A DNA stretch of 64,000 nt from Defluviicoccus sp. (lineage in GTDB: Bacteria > Pseudomonadota > Alphaproteobacteria > MPNO01): positions 1 through 64,000 of the forward strand of contig JAJDVM010000311.1 in assembly GCA_022826125.1 (NCBI GenBank), written 5' to 3'. The position numbers and the translations under genes were made by a program. How positions within the stretch are numbered: the stretch's first letter is position 1; each line of letters begins with the position of its first letter. Shown here piece after piece: positions 28,047 to 37,672 of the stretch. Below the pieces are notes generated by a model. That model did no database searches. It worked only from the letters and a program-made list of their open reading frames with translations, and had not been told where the DNA came from.

Positions 28047-28126
28047 AGGATAATAGAAAAACCAGTCAAAAGAGATACTTGAAGGTCGAAGTTCAGGTTT
28101 GATCGTAAACACAGGGGAGAGCCCAA

Positions 28127-29452
28127 ATGTCGAAGAGCGAAAAGGTAACCGCGTTGAAGTCGAAGATCGGCCGCCGGCGCGCCCTCAAATACGGCGGCGG
28201 CGTGCTCGCCGCGGCCGCGGCGTCGGGCTTGCCGGCGCCGGCCGTCCACGCCGCCACCCGGCCGGTGAAGATCGGCTTCGTCAGCCCGCAATCCGGACCG
28301 CTCGCCGCCTTCGGCGAGGCTGATCGGTTCGTGCTCGCCGATGCCCGCGCGGCGATCGGCGACGGCATCTCGATCGGCAAGAAGAAGTACCCGGTCGAGA
28401 TCATCTCGCGCGATTCGCAGTCCAACCCCAACCGCGCCGCCGAGGTCGCGGCCGAGCTGATCCTCAAGCACGAGGTCAATCTGATGATCGGCTCGTCGAG
28501 CGGCACGACGGTCAACCCGGTGTCCGACCAGGCCGAGGCCAACGAGGTGCCCTGCGTTACCGCCGACACGCCGTGGCAGATCGTCTATTTCGGCCGCGGC
28601 GCGACGCCCGACAAGCCCTTCAAGTGGACCTACCACTTCTTCTGGGGCTTCGAGGACATGTTCAGCATCTTTATGGACATGTGGGATGCGCTCGGCACCA
28701 ACAAGAAGATCGGAAGCCTGATCGAGAACAGCGAGGACGGCGTGAACGGCGGCGACCCCAAGCGTGGCTTCAGGCCGCCGATGGAAGCCCGCGGCTTCAA
28801 GTATTTGCAGCCGCCGCTGTTCTCCATGGGAAGCCCCGATTTCACCGCTCAGATTGCGGAGTTCAAGAAGGAAGGCGTGGAGATTCTCACCGGCATCGCG
28901 ACCCCGCCGGACTTCTCGACTTTCTGGACCCAGGCGGCGCAGCAGGGGCTGATCAAGCAACTCAAGGCCGGAACCATGGCCAAGGCGCTGCTGTTCCCGC
29001 CGGCGGTCGAGGCGCTCGGCGAGCGCGGCCACGGGCTGACGACAGAGGTGTGGTGGTCGTCCTCGCACCCCTTCAAGTCCAACCTGACCGGCCAGTCGTC
29101 GCGCGAATACGCCGATTCCTATACCGCCAAGACCGGGCGGCAATGGACCCAGCCCCTCGGCTTCAAGCATGCCAATATCGAGGTGGCGATCGACGTGCTG
29201 AAGCGCTGCGGGGACCCCGGCGATCCGAACGCCATACTGAACGCGATCGAGAACACCGACTACGAGTCGATCGTTGGGCCGGTTTCGTGGAAGTTCGGTG
29301 ACGCCCGGAATCCGGTGAAGAACGCCTGCCGCACGCCGCTGGTCGGCGGCCAGTGGAAGCGCGGCAAGAAGTTCAAATACGAGCTAGATGTCGTGCACAA
29401 CGAACGGGCGAAGAATATTCCGCTGACCGGAGACCTCGAATCGCTGAGCTAG
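28127..29452 (+). CDS. Liv-type ABC transporter substrate-binding protein (Liv system 2), probable Tat substrate
   Basis: N-term 'IGRRRALKYGGGVLAAAAASGLPAPAVHA' (Tat-like leader), then 'VKIGFVSPQSGPLAAFGEADRFVLADARAAI'. Confidence 0.9.
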   Translation: MSKSEKVTALKSKIGRRRALKYGGGVLAAAAASGLPAPAVHAATRPVKIGFVSPQSGPLAAFGEADRFVLADARAAIGDGISIGKKKYPVEIISRDSQSNPNRAAEVAAELILKHEVNLMIGSSSGTTVNPVSDQAEANEVPCVTADTPWQIVYFGRGATPDKPFKWTYHFFWGFEDMFSIFMDMWDALGTNKKIGSLIENSEDGVNGGDPKRGFRPPMEARGFKYLQPPLFSMGSPDFTAQIAEFKKEGVEILTGIATPPDFSTFWTQAAQQGLIKQLKAGTMAKALLFPPAVEALGERGHGLTTEVWWSSSHPFKSNLTGQSSREYADSYTAKTGRQWTQPLGFKHANIEVAIDVLKRCGDPGDPNAILNAIENTDYESIVGPVSWKFGDARNPVKNACRTPLVGGQWKRGKKFKYELDVVHNERAKNIPLTGDLESLS

Positions 29453-29469
29453 AGGATTTACGGGGCGCG

Positions 29470-29571
29470 CCCTTCGATACGCCGCTTCGCGGCTGCTCAG
29501 GGTGAGGAAAGGGTGGACTCGATCGCGAAAATTCCCTCATCCCGAGTAGTCCCGAAGGGTCGTATCGAGGG
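29470..29571. repeat. Composite inverted-doublet intergenic repeat, copy 2 (opposite orientation to copy 1)
   Basis: 29470-29507 cccttcgatacgccgcttcgcggctgctcagggtgagg and 29534-29571 ccctcatcccgagtagtcccgaagggtcgtatcgaggg. Confidence 0.75.
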
Positions 29572-29583
29572 ACGGACCGCCCC

Positions 29584-30309
29584 ATGAGCGCGATCCTTTC
29601 GGTCGAGGGCCTGTCCAAGAGCTTCGGCTCGCTCCTGGTGGTCGACTCGTTCGACATGGCGGTCGAGGAGGGCGAGGCGCTCGGCATCATCGGCCCCAAC
29701 GGGGCGGGGAAGAGCACGCTCTTCAACCTGATTACCGGCAGCCTGCCGCCGGACGCGGGCAGGATCGTGTTCGCGGGTGAGGACATCACCCGCCTGCCGG
29801 CCCATCTCCGCAGCCGTGCCGGGATCGGCCGCTCCTACCAGATCCCGCACCCGTTCGGCGGGATGACGGTGTTCGAGAACCTGCTGGTGGGCGGGGCGTT
29901 CGGCGCCGGCCAGTCGGAAGCCGCGTCCTACGATCACTGCGTCGAGGTGCTGGAACGGACCGGACTCGCGCCCAAGGCGAACGCGCTGGCCGGCTCGCTG
30001 ACCCTGCTGGAGCGCAAGCGGCTGGAACTCGCCCGGGCGCTGGCGACTCGCCCCCGCGTCCTGCTGCTCGACGAGATCGCCGGCGGGCTGACCGAGCACG
30101 AGATCCGCGAGCTCGTCGCGACCATCGGCGAGATACGACGCCAGGGCGTCTCCATCGTCTGGGTCGAGCACATCGTGCATGCGCTGATGTCGGTGGTGGA
30201 CCGGTTGGTGGTGATCGATTTCGGCCGCAAGCTGGACGAGGGCGACCCGCAAGCGGTGATCGACAATCCCGCGGTGCGCGAGGTCTATCTCGGGATCGCC
30301 GTCGAATGA
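29584..30309 (+). CDS. ABC transporter ATP-binding protein, LivG family (system 2)
   Basis: 'GPNGAGKST', 'LTLLERKRLELARALATRPRVLLLDEIAGGL'. Confidence 0.93.
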   Translation: MSAILSVEGLSKSFGSLLVVDSFDMAVEEGEALGIIGPNGAGKSTLFNLITGSLPPDAGRIVFAGEDITRLPAHLRSRAGIGRSYQIPHPFGGMTVFENLLVGGAFGAGQSEAASYDHCVEVLERTGLAPKANALAGSLTLLERKRLELARALATRPRVLLLDEIAGGLTEHEIRELVATIGEIRRQGVSIVWVEHIVHALMSVVDRLVVIDFGRKLDEGDPQAVIDNPAVREVYLGIAVE

Positions 30310-31004
30310 GCCTCCTCGAGATCCGCAACCTCGATGCGTATTACGGGGATTTCCAGGCCCTGTTCGGTTTCGACTTCGAGCTGGACGAGCACGAGACGGT
30401 GGCCGCCATCGGCGCCAACGGCGCCGGCAAGACGACGCTGCTGCGGGCGATCACCGGGATGGTGGAGGCGACCAGCGAGGTTCTGTCCTGGCGCGGCGAG
30501 AGCATCCAGTCCCGAGAAGCCGCCGAGATCGTCGCGCTCGGCGTCGCCATGGTGCCGGAGGGGCGCCGCCTGTTTCCCAGCCTGAGCGTCGAGGAGAACC
30601 TGATCATCGGCGGCTACAGCGGCCGGCCGGGGCGCTGGTCGCTGGAGCGCGTCTACGAGTTGTTTCCGGCGCTGCGCAGCCGGCGCTCGGTCCCCGGCAC
30701 CGCGCTCAGCGGCGGAGAGCAGCAGATGACCGCGATCGGCCGCGCCCTGATGGCGAATCCCGACCTGATTCTGTTCGACGAGCTTTCGCTCGGACTCGCG
30801 CCCGTCGTGGTCAAGGAAATCTACGAGGTGCTGCCAGCGATCAAGGCGGAAGGGACCGCGATGGTGGTGGTCGAGCAGGACATCAACCGGGCTCTCGAAG
30901 TGGCCGAACGGGTCTACTGCCTCCAGGAAGGCCGCCTCGCGCTCACCGGCGCGCCCGGGAGCCTGACCCGAGACCGCATCGCGGCCGCCTATTTCGGGAC
31001 CTAG
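30306..31004 (+). CDS. ABC transporter ATP-binding protein, LivF family (system 2)
   Basis: 'GANGAGKTT', 'LSGGEQQMTAIGRALMANPDLILFDELSLGLAP'; ATGA overlap with the upstream gene. Confidence 0.93.
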   Translation: MSLLEIRNLDAYYGDFQALFGFDFELDEHETVAAIGANGAGKTTLLRAITGMVEATSEVLSWRGESIQSREAAEIVALGVAMVPEGRRLFPSLSVEENLIIGGYSGRPGRWSLERVYELFPALRSRRSVPGTALSGGEQQMTAIGRALMANPDLILFDELSLGLAPVVVKEIYEVLPAIKAEGTAMVVVEQDINRALEVAERVYCLQEGRLALTGAPGSLTRDRIAAAYFGT

Positions 31005-31054
31005 ATAATTTTAGGTAGAGTGCCATATAGGTCGAATCCTCCTAAGATTGCAGC

Positions 31055-31285
31055 ATGAGCGCCGAGATCATCACCATGCTGGGCGGGTTCGCCGCGCTCC
31101 TCGCTTCCGGTGGTACTTTCGCCATGTTCATGTTCCGCCTGTTCGTATGGCTCGAGGGTAGGGTGGATGTCCTTGCCGGTGAGGTCGCCGAGCTGCGCGG
31201 CGATTTTTCCCAACTGTCCCGAGAGGTCTCGGAGCTGCGCGGCGAATTCCGCGGTCGCTTCGGCTCGCAACCGGCGGCGGAGTGA
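31055..31285 (+). CDS. Small protein with one predicted TM segment and a coiled-coil-like tail, hypothetical
   Basis: 76 aa MSAEIITMLGGFAALLASGGTFAMFMFRLFVWLEGRVDVLAGEVAELRGDFSQLSREVSELRGEFRGRFGSQPAAE; same strand, between livF- and livH-like genes. Confidence 0.5.
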   Translation: MSAEIITMLGGFAALLASGGTFAMFMFRLFVWLEGRVDVLAGEVAELRGDFSQLSREVSELRGEFRGRFGSQPAAE

Positions 31286-31379
31286 GCGCAGGCCGGTGGC
31301 CGCCCGAAACCGCTCCATGATGTAATCCCCGAAAGCCGAGGGGGGCGCGCGAGCGAGCCTCTGTCGCTATGCTCGATCC

Positions 31380-32252
31380 ATGATCGAGTGGATCAACAGC
31401 ATCGTGCAGGGGGTGCTGACCGGCGGGCTCTATGCGCTGTTCGCCGCCGGCCTCGCCATCATCTTCGGCGTGATGCGGCTGGTGAACATCGCGCATGGCG
31501 ACCTCATCGTCCTTGCCGCCTTCGTCGCCATGGTGGTGATCGAGACGACCGGGGTCGATCCCTTCGTCAGCATGGTCGCCGTGCTCCCCTTCATGTTCTT
31601 CTTCGGCTACGTTCTGCAGCGCGGCGTTCTCAACTACACCCTCGGCGACGATCTCCTGCCGCCTCTCCTGGTGACCTTCGGGATCTCGATCGTCATCCAG
31701 AACCTCCTTCTCGAGATATTTTCGGCGGACTCGCAGCGCCTGAAGGCGGGCGCGATCGAGACCGCGAGCATCAGGCTCACCGAGGGCATCGAGATCGGCA
31801 CCCTGCCGCTGATCGTCTTCGTCATCGCGGTCGCGCTGATCGCGGCGCTTCAGATCGGCTTCAGCCGGACGCGGCTCGGCCGGGCGTTCCGGGCGACCTC
31901 CGACGATCCCTCGACCGCCCGGCTCATGGGGATCCACCAGAAGCACATCTTCGGCCTCGCGATGGCGGTTTCGCTGGTCCTGGTGGCGATCGCCGGGATT
32001 TTCATCGGCATCAGGACCAATTTCGATCCCGCGCTCGGGCCGACCCGGCTGCTGTTCGCCTTCGAGGCCGTGATCATCGGCGGTCTGGGCTCGATGTGGG
32101 GCACGCTCGCCGGCGGCGTCATCCTGGGCGTGGCACAGAATATCGGCGCCAAGATCGATCCCGGCTGGCAGTTCCTTGCCGGTCATATCGCTTTCCTGGT
32201 CATCCTGGTCCTGCGCCCCAACGGGCTGTTCCCGAGGACCCGCGATGAGTAG
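31380..32252 (+). CDS. ABC transporter permease, LivH family (system 2)
   Basis: 'VQGVLTGGLYALFAAGLAIIFGVMRLVNIAHGDLIVLAAF'. Confidence 0.95.
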   Translation: MIEWINSIVQGVLTGGLYALFAAGLAIIFGVMRLVNIAHGDLIVLAAFVAMVVIETTGVDPFVSMVAVLPFMFFFGYVLQRGVLNYTLGDDLLPPLLVTFGISIVIQNLLLEIFSADSQRLKAGAIETASIRLTEGIEIGTLPLIVFVIAVALIAALQIGFSRTRLGRAFRATSDDPSTARLMGIHQKHIFGLAMAVSLVLVAIAGIFIGIRTNFDPALGPTRLLFAFEAVIIGGLGSMWGTLAGGVILGVAQNIGAKIDPGWQFLAGHIAFLVILVLRPNGLFPRTRDE

Positions 32253-33261
32253 CCGGGTGGTCCGCTCGACCCGGGCGAGCCGGATCGGCATGTCGGTCGC
32301 CGCGGTGCTGATCCTGGTCCTGCTGACGGTGCCCTGGTGGGGCGACCGGGCATCGATGCGGCTTCTCGTCGAGGTCTTCTACATCCTTGCCCTTGCCCAG
32401 CTCTGGAACTTGCTCGCCGGCTATGGCGGTCTGGTCTCGGTGGGCCAGCAGGCCTTTGTCGGGCTCGGCGGCTACCTGCTGTTCATCCTCGTCATCTATC
32501 TGGACATCGGCACCATCTGGACGGTTCCGTTGGCGGGGATTCTCGGGGCGCTGATCTCGCTTCCGATCGCCTTCGTCGTGTTCCGGCTGCGAGGGCATTA
32601 TTTCGCCATCGGCACATGGGTGGTCGCGGAGGTGTTCCTGCTCGGCTTCGCGCAGGTGAAGGCGCTCGGGGGCGGGTCGGGGATGAGCCTGCCGATCGCC
32701 GCGATCAAGTCCATCGCCGCGTCGCGGGCGGACCGGGATGCCACGATCTACTGGCTCGCCTTGGCGATCGCGGTCGCGGTGATCGCCGGCATCTACCTGC
32801 TGCTGCGCTCGCGCTACGGCCTCGCTCTGACCGCGATCCGGGATTCGGAGGAGGCCTCGCGCAGCCTCGGCGTCGACAATCTGCGCGCCAAGCTGCTGGT
32901 CTACATCCTCGCGGCCTTCGGGACGTCGGCCATCGGCGCCTTGATCTACATCACCAAGATCCGGATCACCCCCGCCGCCGCGTTCGACATCAACTGGACC
33001 GTCACGATTATTTTCATCGTTGTGATCGGCGGGATCGGCTCGATCGAGGGCCCGATCGTCGGCACGCTCATCTTCTTCCTGCTGCGCGAGCCGCTCGCGC
33101 CCTACGGAACCTGGTACCTGATCCTGCTCGGCGTCACCGCGGTGGCGGTCATGCTGAAGGCGCCGAAGGGGCTCTGGGGCCTCTTCGCGGAGCGCTTCGA
33201 TATCGCGCTGTTCCCGGTGCAGCGACGATTGTTGCGCGGGACCGACGACAAGCCGGGCTGA
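32245..33261 (+). CDS. ABC transporter permease, LivM family (system 2)
   Basis: ATG at 32245 overlapping the LivH end; 'AQLWNLLAGYGGLVSVGQQAFVGLGGYLLFI'. Confidence 0.93.
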   Translation: MSSRVVRSTRASRIGMSVAAVLILVLLTVPWWGDRASMRLLVEVFYILALAQLWNLLAGYGGLVSVGQQAFVGLGGYLLFILVIYLDIGTIWTVPLAGILGALISLPIAFVVFRLRGHYFAIGTWVVAEVFLLGFAQVKALGGGSGMSLPIAAIKSIAASRADRDATIYWLALAIAVAVIAGIYLLLRSRYGLALTAIRDSEEASRSLGVDNLRAKLLVYILAAFGTSAIGALIYITKIRITPAAAFDINWTVTIIFIVVIGGIGSIEGPIVGTLIFFLLREPLAPYGTWYLILLGVTAVAVMLKAPKGLWGLFAERFDIALFPVQRRLLRGTDDKPG

Positions 33262-33269
33262 CCCTCCCC

Positions 33270-34454
33270 TTGCGGATTTCCCGCGCACGCGCCGCGATTT
33301 TCGCGGTCGGTTTCTTCGGTCTCGGCTTCGTCCCCATGATGACGGTCGCCGTGCCGCTCTGGGCGCTCGACATCGGGGCGACGCCGTTCATGATCGGCCT
33401 CGTGCTGGGCGCCCGCGCGGCGCTCTCTGTGGTGCTGTCGATTCCGGGCGGCGCGCTGATGGACAGGCTCGGCATCAACCGGATCGCCGCCGCCGCGGCG
33501 ATCGCGGCGGCCGTGCTGTTTCCTCTTTATCCGGCGCTCCCCTCGGTCGCGGTGCTGATCGTCCTGCAGCTGCTGACCGGGTTCGCGCAGGCGCTGGTGT
33601 GGATGGCGGCGCAGGCCCATGTCGGGCGGATCAACCGGGACGATCCCGGGCTGATGGGGCGGTTCAGCTTCGTCTCGACCTCGGGAAACCTGATCGCGCC
33701 GGTGCTGTGCGGAACCGCATGGGACGTATTCGGCCCGGTGGGCGCCTTCTCCCTGATCGGCATTTGGGGGCTCGCTACCCTCGCCACGATCTGCTTCCTC
33801 CCGAAAGACGTGCGGCCGGGTCAGGCGTCGCGCGAGGCCATGCCGCGCGGATCCTGGCTCGGCGACTACCGCGATGCCTTCAGGATAATGAAGGTCCCCG
33901 CGGTCGCCTTCGTGGTCGCATGCTCGTTCCTGATGACCTGCGTTCACGCGCTCCGGCACTCGTTCTACCCGGTCTATCTGGAGTCGCTCGACTTCAGCGG
34001 CGCTACCATCGGCGTGCTGGTGGCCGTCGGTTCGGTGGTCGCGGGGCTCTCGGGGCTGACCGCCGGTCCGGTTTCGCGCAGGGTGAGCCCCAACATCCTG
34101 CTGGTCGTCACCATCGGCACCGCGGCGGCGATGCTCTCCAGCGTCGTGCTTTTTCGGGAATTCTGGCAACTGCTCGGCATCGCCACCGGGTGGGGCGTGT
34201 TTTCCGGTATCGCCTTTCCGCTGATGCTCTACGTGCTGGCGCGCTCGGTGAACGCCGAGCGGCAGGGAATCAGCGTCGGGATCAGGTCAACGGTGAACCG
34301 GTTCGCCGGCTTCGTCGTTCCCGTGGCGATGGGAGCGGCGGTCGACGGATTCGGCCTTCAGGTCGCGTTTTTCGTCTTCGGTGCGGTTATCCTGTCGGCC
34401 CTCTGCCTCATCGCCCTCCGCCTGTTGCCCCGGGCGGGGCGGGGGGCCGGATAA
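33270..34454 (+). CDS. MFS transporter
   Basis: Probable TTG start at 33270; 12-TM-like protein with 'GARAALSVVLSIPGGALMDRLGINRI' and 'SVGIRSTVNRFAGFVVPVAMGAAVDGFG'. Confidence 0.85.
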   Translation: MRISRARAAIFAVGFFGLGFVPMMTVAVPLWALDIGATPFMIGLVLGARAALSVVLSIPGGALMDRLGINRIAAAAAIAAAVLFPLYPALPSVAVLIVLQLLTGFAQALVWMAAQAHVGRINRDDPGLMGRFSFVSTSGNLIAPVLCGTAWDVFGPVGAFSLIGIWGLATLATICFLPKDVRPGQASREAMPRGSWLGDYRDAFRIMKVPAVAFVVACSFLMTCVHALRHSFYPVYLESLDFSGATIGVLVAVGSVVAGLSGLTAGPVSRRVSPNILLVVTIGTAAAMLSSVVLFREFWQLLGIATGWGVFSGIAFPLMLYVLARSVNAERQGISVGIRSTVNRFAGFVVPVAMGAAVDGFGLQVAFFVFGAVILSALCLIALRLLPRAGRGAG

Positions 34455-34472
34455 CGGAATCGCGGGAAAGAC

Positions 34473-35375
34473 ATGCGGATCGCCATCGGGACATCGGAAT
34501 TCGAGAGCACCTTCTACACCCAGGCCGAGGCGATCGCGGCGGTCGCAAAAGAACGGGGGACGTTCGACGGCGTCCGAATTATCGCCACGCCGACCGCGAG
34601 CGTCGGAAACGCCGAACTGCTGGAGACGGGCGAGATCGAATTCGGGCTCCTCGCCGCCAACTGGATCGGCCGGGCGGCGCGGGGCGAGGCCCCGTTCGAG
34701 CGTGCGCTCGACATCCGCATGGCCGCGCCGGCGAACTCGGGGCCCATGTTCTTCGTCGCGCTCCGCGCTTCGGGGATGGAGACGGTCGAAGACTTGCGCG
34801 GCAAACGGGTCTCCATCGGTCCCGCCGGAAGCGGCATGGCACAGCATGTCGCGACCATGTTTGGGGTGCTGGGCATCGGCTTCGAGACCTTCGAGCAGGT
34901 GCATCTCAACTTCCTCGACGGCGCCAATGCGCTGGCGGCGAGGGAGATCGACGCCCAGTTCCAGTGTCCGATCCCGAACAAGGTGATGACCGGGCTCGCG
35001 GAACGGGCCGACATAAGGGTGCTCGACTACCGCGCCGGCCAGCTCGAAACCCTGCTCGACCGGGTCGGCTTCTACCGTCCGGCGCGGGTGAGGGCGGGCG
35101 CGCTCAGGGGCCACGACCGCGACAGCGCCCAGATCGGCGTGCTCAACGTGATCGCGACCCACGCCGGGACCCCGGACGACGCGGTGGGCCGGCTCGCCCG
35201 TCTGATGGCGACGCAGCACGAGCGTCTAGCCGCGCTCAACCCGCTGTTCGACGGGCTCGGCAGCCTGTTCGATCCGCTGAGGGCCGAAGGCGCGGACGGC
35301 CTCGCGATCGACGGGGTGCCGCTCCATCCCGCCGCCGCCGCCGCCTATCGCGAGCTCGGGCTGATCGGGTCTTGA
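34473..35375 (+). CDS. TAXI-family (TRAP-associated) solute-binding-like protein lacking a signal peptide
   Basis: 'MRIAIGTSEFESTFYTQAEAIAAVAKE', 'DLRGKRVSIGPAGSGMAQHVATMFGVLGI'. The upstream frame closes at the MFS stop 6 codons before the ATG. Confidence 0.7.
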   Translation: MRIAIGTSEFESTFYTQAEAIAAVAKERGTFDGVRIIATPTASVGNAELLETGEIEFGLLAANWIGRAARGEAPFERALDIRMAAPANSGPMFFVALRASGMETVEDLRGKRVSIGPAGSGMAQHVATMFGVLGIGFETFEQVHLNFLDGANALAAREIDAQFQCPIPNKVMTGLAERADIRVLDYRAGQLETLLDRVGFYRPARVRAGALRGHDRDSAQIGVLNVIATHAGTPDDAVGRLARLMATQHERLAALNPLFDGLGSLFDPLRAEGADGLAIDGVPLHPAAAAAYRELGLIGS

Positions 35376-36364
35376 GAAGCCGCGAATTCTCGTACCAGTT
35401 CGAGCGCCAGCGCCTTGTTTTCTGGCGTGCCGCTGATCTGGAGGATCGGTTCCTCGATTCCGGCGTCGAGATAGAGGGCGAGCAGCCTGCGGCAGTCGGC
35501 GGGTGTGCCGCCGACGCAGAACGCCTCGATGGCCTCGTCCGGGATCATCGCGGCAGCGGCCGGGAGGTCGCGCCGCCCGGCGGCATCCATGATCGCCTCG
35601 TGGTCGATGGGCAACCCCGAGGTCGCGATGTTGTCGGCGTGGCGGGCGCTGCGGAACAGGTAGGCGAGCTTGGTCTTCAGGTCCTCCACCGCCGCCCTCC
35701 CGTCCGGCGAGACCGAGAAGTAGATCAGGCTCGCACGGCGAAGCGCATCGCGGTCCCGTCCCGAAGCACCCAGCCCTTCCTCCGCGAAGGCGAGACAGTG
35801 CCGGGTCGATTCGAGGGTGAGCCCACCCGACAGCAGCACGCCGTCGGCGATCCGCCCGGAGAGGCGGAGCACCTGCGGTCCGGTAGAGGCGACATAGATC
35901 GGCGGCGCCGCGGAGGGCGCGAAGTTCATGTAGGCGCCGTCCAGCCGGTATGATGGGGCTTCGCGCCGCACCGGTTCTCCCGTCCAGAGCGCGCGCAGGT
36001 CGGAAACCATGTTGCCGATGGCGGCGACCGGACGCACGGGCTCGTGACCCGATTCCCTGAGGTTGAGCAGGTTGCCCACCGACACCGCGACCGCGACCCG
36101 CCCCGGGGCCAGCTCCTCGAGCGTCGCAAGCGCCATCGCCGTCGGGGTGGGATGCCAGAGGTACGGGCTGATCGCGGTCGGAACCAGGCGGACGGCGTTC
36201 GTCGCGACGGCGATTCCCGCGCAGGCTGTCACCGCTTCGCGCCAACCCATGTGCTCGGCGACCCAAACGCTCGCGGCTCCCGCCGCCTCCGCACCCTGGG
36301 CGAGGCGGATCATTTCGCGCGCATCGTCGAAGCCGTCGAAGACGACGCCGATTTCGACCGTCAT
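35345..36364 (-). CDS. LLM class flavin-dependent oxidoreductase
   Basis: ATG at 36364 (MTVEIGVVFDGFDDAREMIRLAQGAEAAGAASVWVAEHMGWREA); 'MALATLEELAPGRVAVAVSVGN'. Confidence 0.85.
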   Translation of the reverse strand: MTVEIGVVFDGFDDAREMIRLAQGAEAAGAASVWVAEHMGWREAVTACAGIAVATNAVRLVPTAISPYLWHPTPTAMALATLEELAPGRVAVAVSVGNLLNLRESGHEPVRPVAAIGNMVSDLRALWTGEPVRREAPSYRLDGAYMNFAPSAAPPIYVASTGPQVLRLSGRIADGVLLSGGLTLESTRHCLAFAEEGLGASGRDRDALRRASLIYFSVSPDGRAAVEDLKTKLAYLFRSARHADNIATSGLPIDHEAIMDAAGRRDLPAAAAMIPDEAIEAFCVGGTPADCRRLLALYLDAGIEEPILQISGTPENKALALELVREFAASQDPISPSSR

Positions 36365-36447
36365 TCCTGCTCTCCCGCGCGCGCCCACGCTTGATCGCGG
36401 CCGTCCCGGGTGTGATCCTCACGGGGCGGCAAAGAAGGCGCGGGGCC

Positions 36448-36762
36448 ATGCTCTACATCATCTACCAGATCGACAAGCCCGGTTCGGAAGAGATCCGGGC
36501 GAGAACCAGAGAAGACCACTTCGCCTATCTCGACGCGCACGAGGACATCCTGGTGCTCGGCGGCGCGCTGCTCGGCGAGGACGGCAAGACGCGTACCGGG
36601 AGCGTGCTGATCGTCAACGTGCCTTCCAGAGAAGAGGCCGAGTCGTTCTCCAGCAACGAACCGTTCCGCAAGGCCGGGCTGTTCGAGCGGGTCGAGATCA
36701 GCCGCATGCGCCGGGGACAATGGAACCCGAGCGCGGCGCCGAAGACCGCGGAAGGCAACTGA
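36448..36762 (+). CDS. YciI family protein
   Basis: MLYIIYQIDKPGSEEIRARTREDHFAYLDAHEDILVLGGALLGEDGK...GSVLIVNVPSREEAESFSSNEPFRKAGLFERVEI. Confidence 0.85.
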   Translation: MLYIIYQIDKPGSEEIRARTREDHFAYLDAHEDILVLGGALLGEDGKTRTGSVLIVNVPSREEAESFSSNEPFRKAGLFERVEISRMRRGQWNPSAAPKTAEGN

Positions 36763-36775
36763 CCGCCGCGGCGCG

Positions 36776-37534
36776 TCAGGCGGCGATGCCCTCGGGCAAC
36801 GGATCCTTTTCGCCGAGGACGGCGGTCCGGTAAATCTCGTTCATGCAGGCCCAGCGCGTCTTGACCGCGATGGTCGCGACCTCGATCGCCCGCGCGGCCA
36901 TTTCCTCGGTTCGTATCAACCGCTCGACGAGCTGGATCTGGCGGCTCGAATGGTCGGCGTCGGCGATGTAATGCTCGGCGAAGAACTCGATCGCCGGGTC
37001 GTCCATCTCCAGCCCGTGGAACTTCCTGAAGGCCGGGAGCGTCCGTTCGCCGTTGATTGCCGGCTGCTGGCCCTCCTGGGTCGACTGCATCGCGACGATG
37101 ATCGGAAACGCCTCGTCCCGCACGGTCGCGAGGTAGAAGTACGAGCGCGCCCGCCATGCCGGCAGCTGCTCGGTTGCGCGCACGTCTTCGTCGGTCATGC
37201 CGGCGTACCGGCAATAGCGGAAAATGAGCTCCATGTGATCGTGCGGTTCCCGGTCCTCGCCGGGACCCGCGACGAGCCCTTCCTCTTCGGCGAGGTTCTC
37301 CAGGATGAACCGCCGCCCGTCGGGCGGCGCCTTGGCGTAGATCAGGCCGAAGCTCGGCAGGGCGCGCACCACATGCTGGTAATGCTGCGCCATCAGCTTT
37401 GCCATCGCCTCGAGCCCGACGGTCCCTTCGTGAAACCCGACATAGAAGGGGTGGTTCTTGGTATGCCAAGTCTCCCGCAAAGCGACGATTTCGGCCGCCG
37501 CCCGATCGCCGATAAGATTGGCTTCGCCGCCCAT
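36776..37534 (-). CDS. TenA/PqqC-like haem-oxygenase-fold (iron-containing redox enzyme-like) protein
   Basis: MGGEANLIGDRAAAEIVALRETWHTKNHPFYVGFHEGTVGLEAMAKLMAQHYQHV... with spaced Glu/His positions ('LAEEEG', 'EHYIADADHSSRQ'). Confidence 0.7.
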   Translation of the reverse strand: MGGEANLIGDRAAAEIVALRETWHTKNHPFYVGFHEGTVGLEAMAKLMAQHYQHVVRALPSFGLIYAKAPPDGRRFILENLAEEEGLVAGPGEDREPHDHMELIFRYCRYAGMTDEDVRATEQLPAWRARSYFYLATVRDEAFPIIVAMQSTQEGQQPAINGERTLPAFRKFHGLEMDDPAIEFFAEHYIADADHSSRQIQLVERLIRTEEMAARAIEVATIAVKTRWACMNEIYRTAVLGEKDPLPEGIAA

Positions 37535-37672
37535 GACCGTCTCCCGTGCCGTTCGATGAACTTCAAGGGTGATAGCCAAGCGGCCCCCGCCGTTCAACCG
37601 GGCGCGGCTGGACAAAGCGGTTCCGATGTGGGCGTCTAGCGCGCATCGGCATCGACGGGAGGCGGACGAGCG

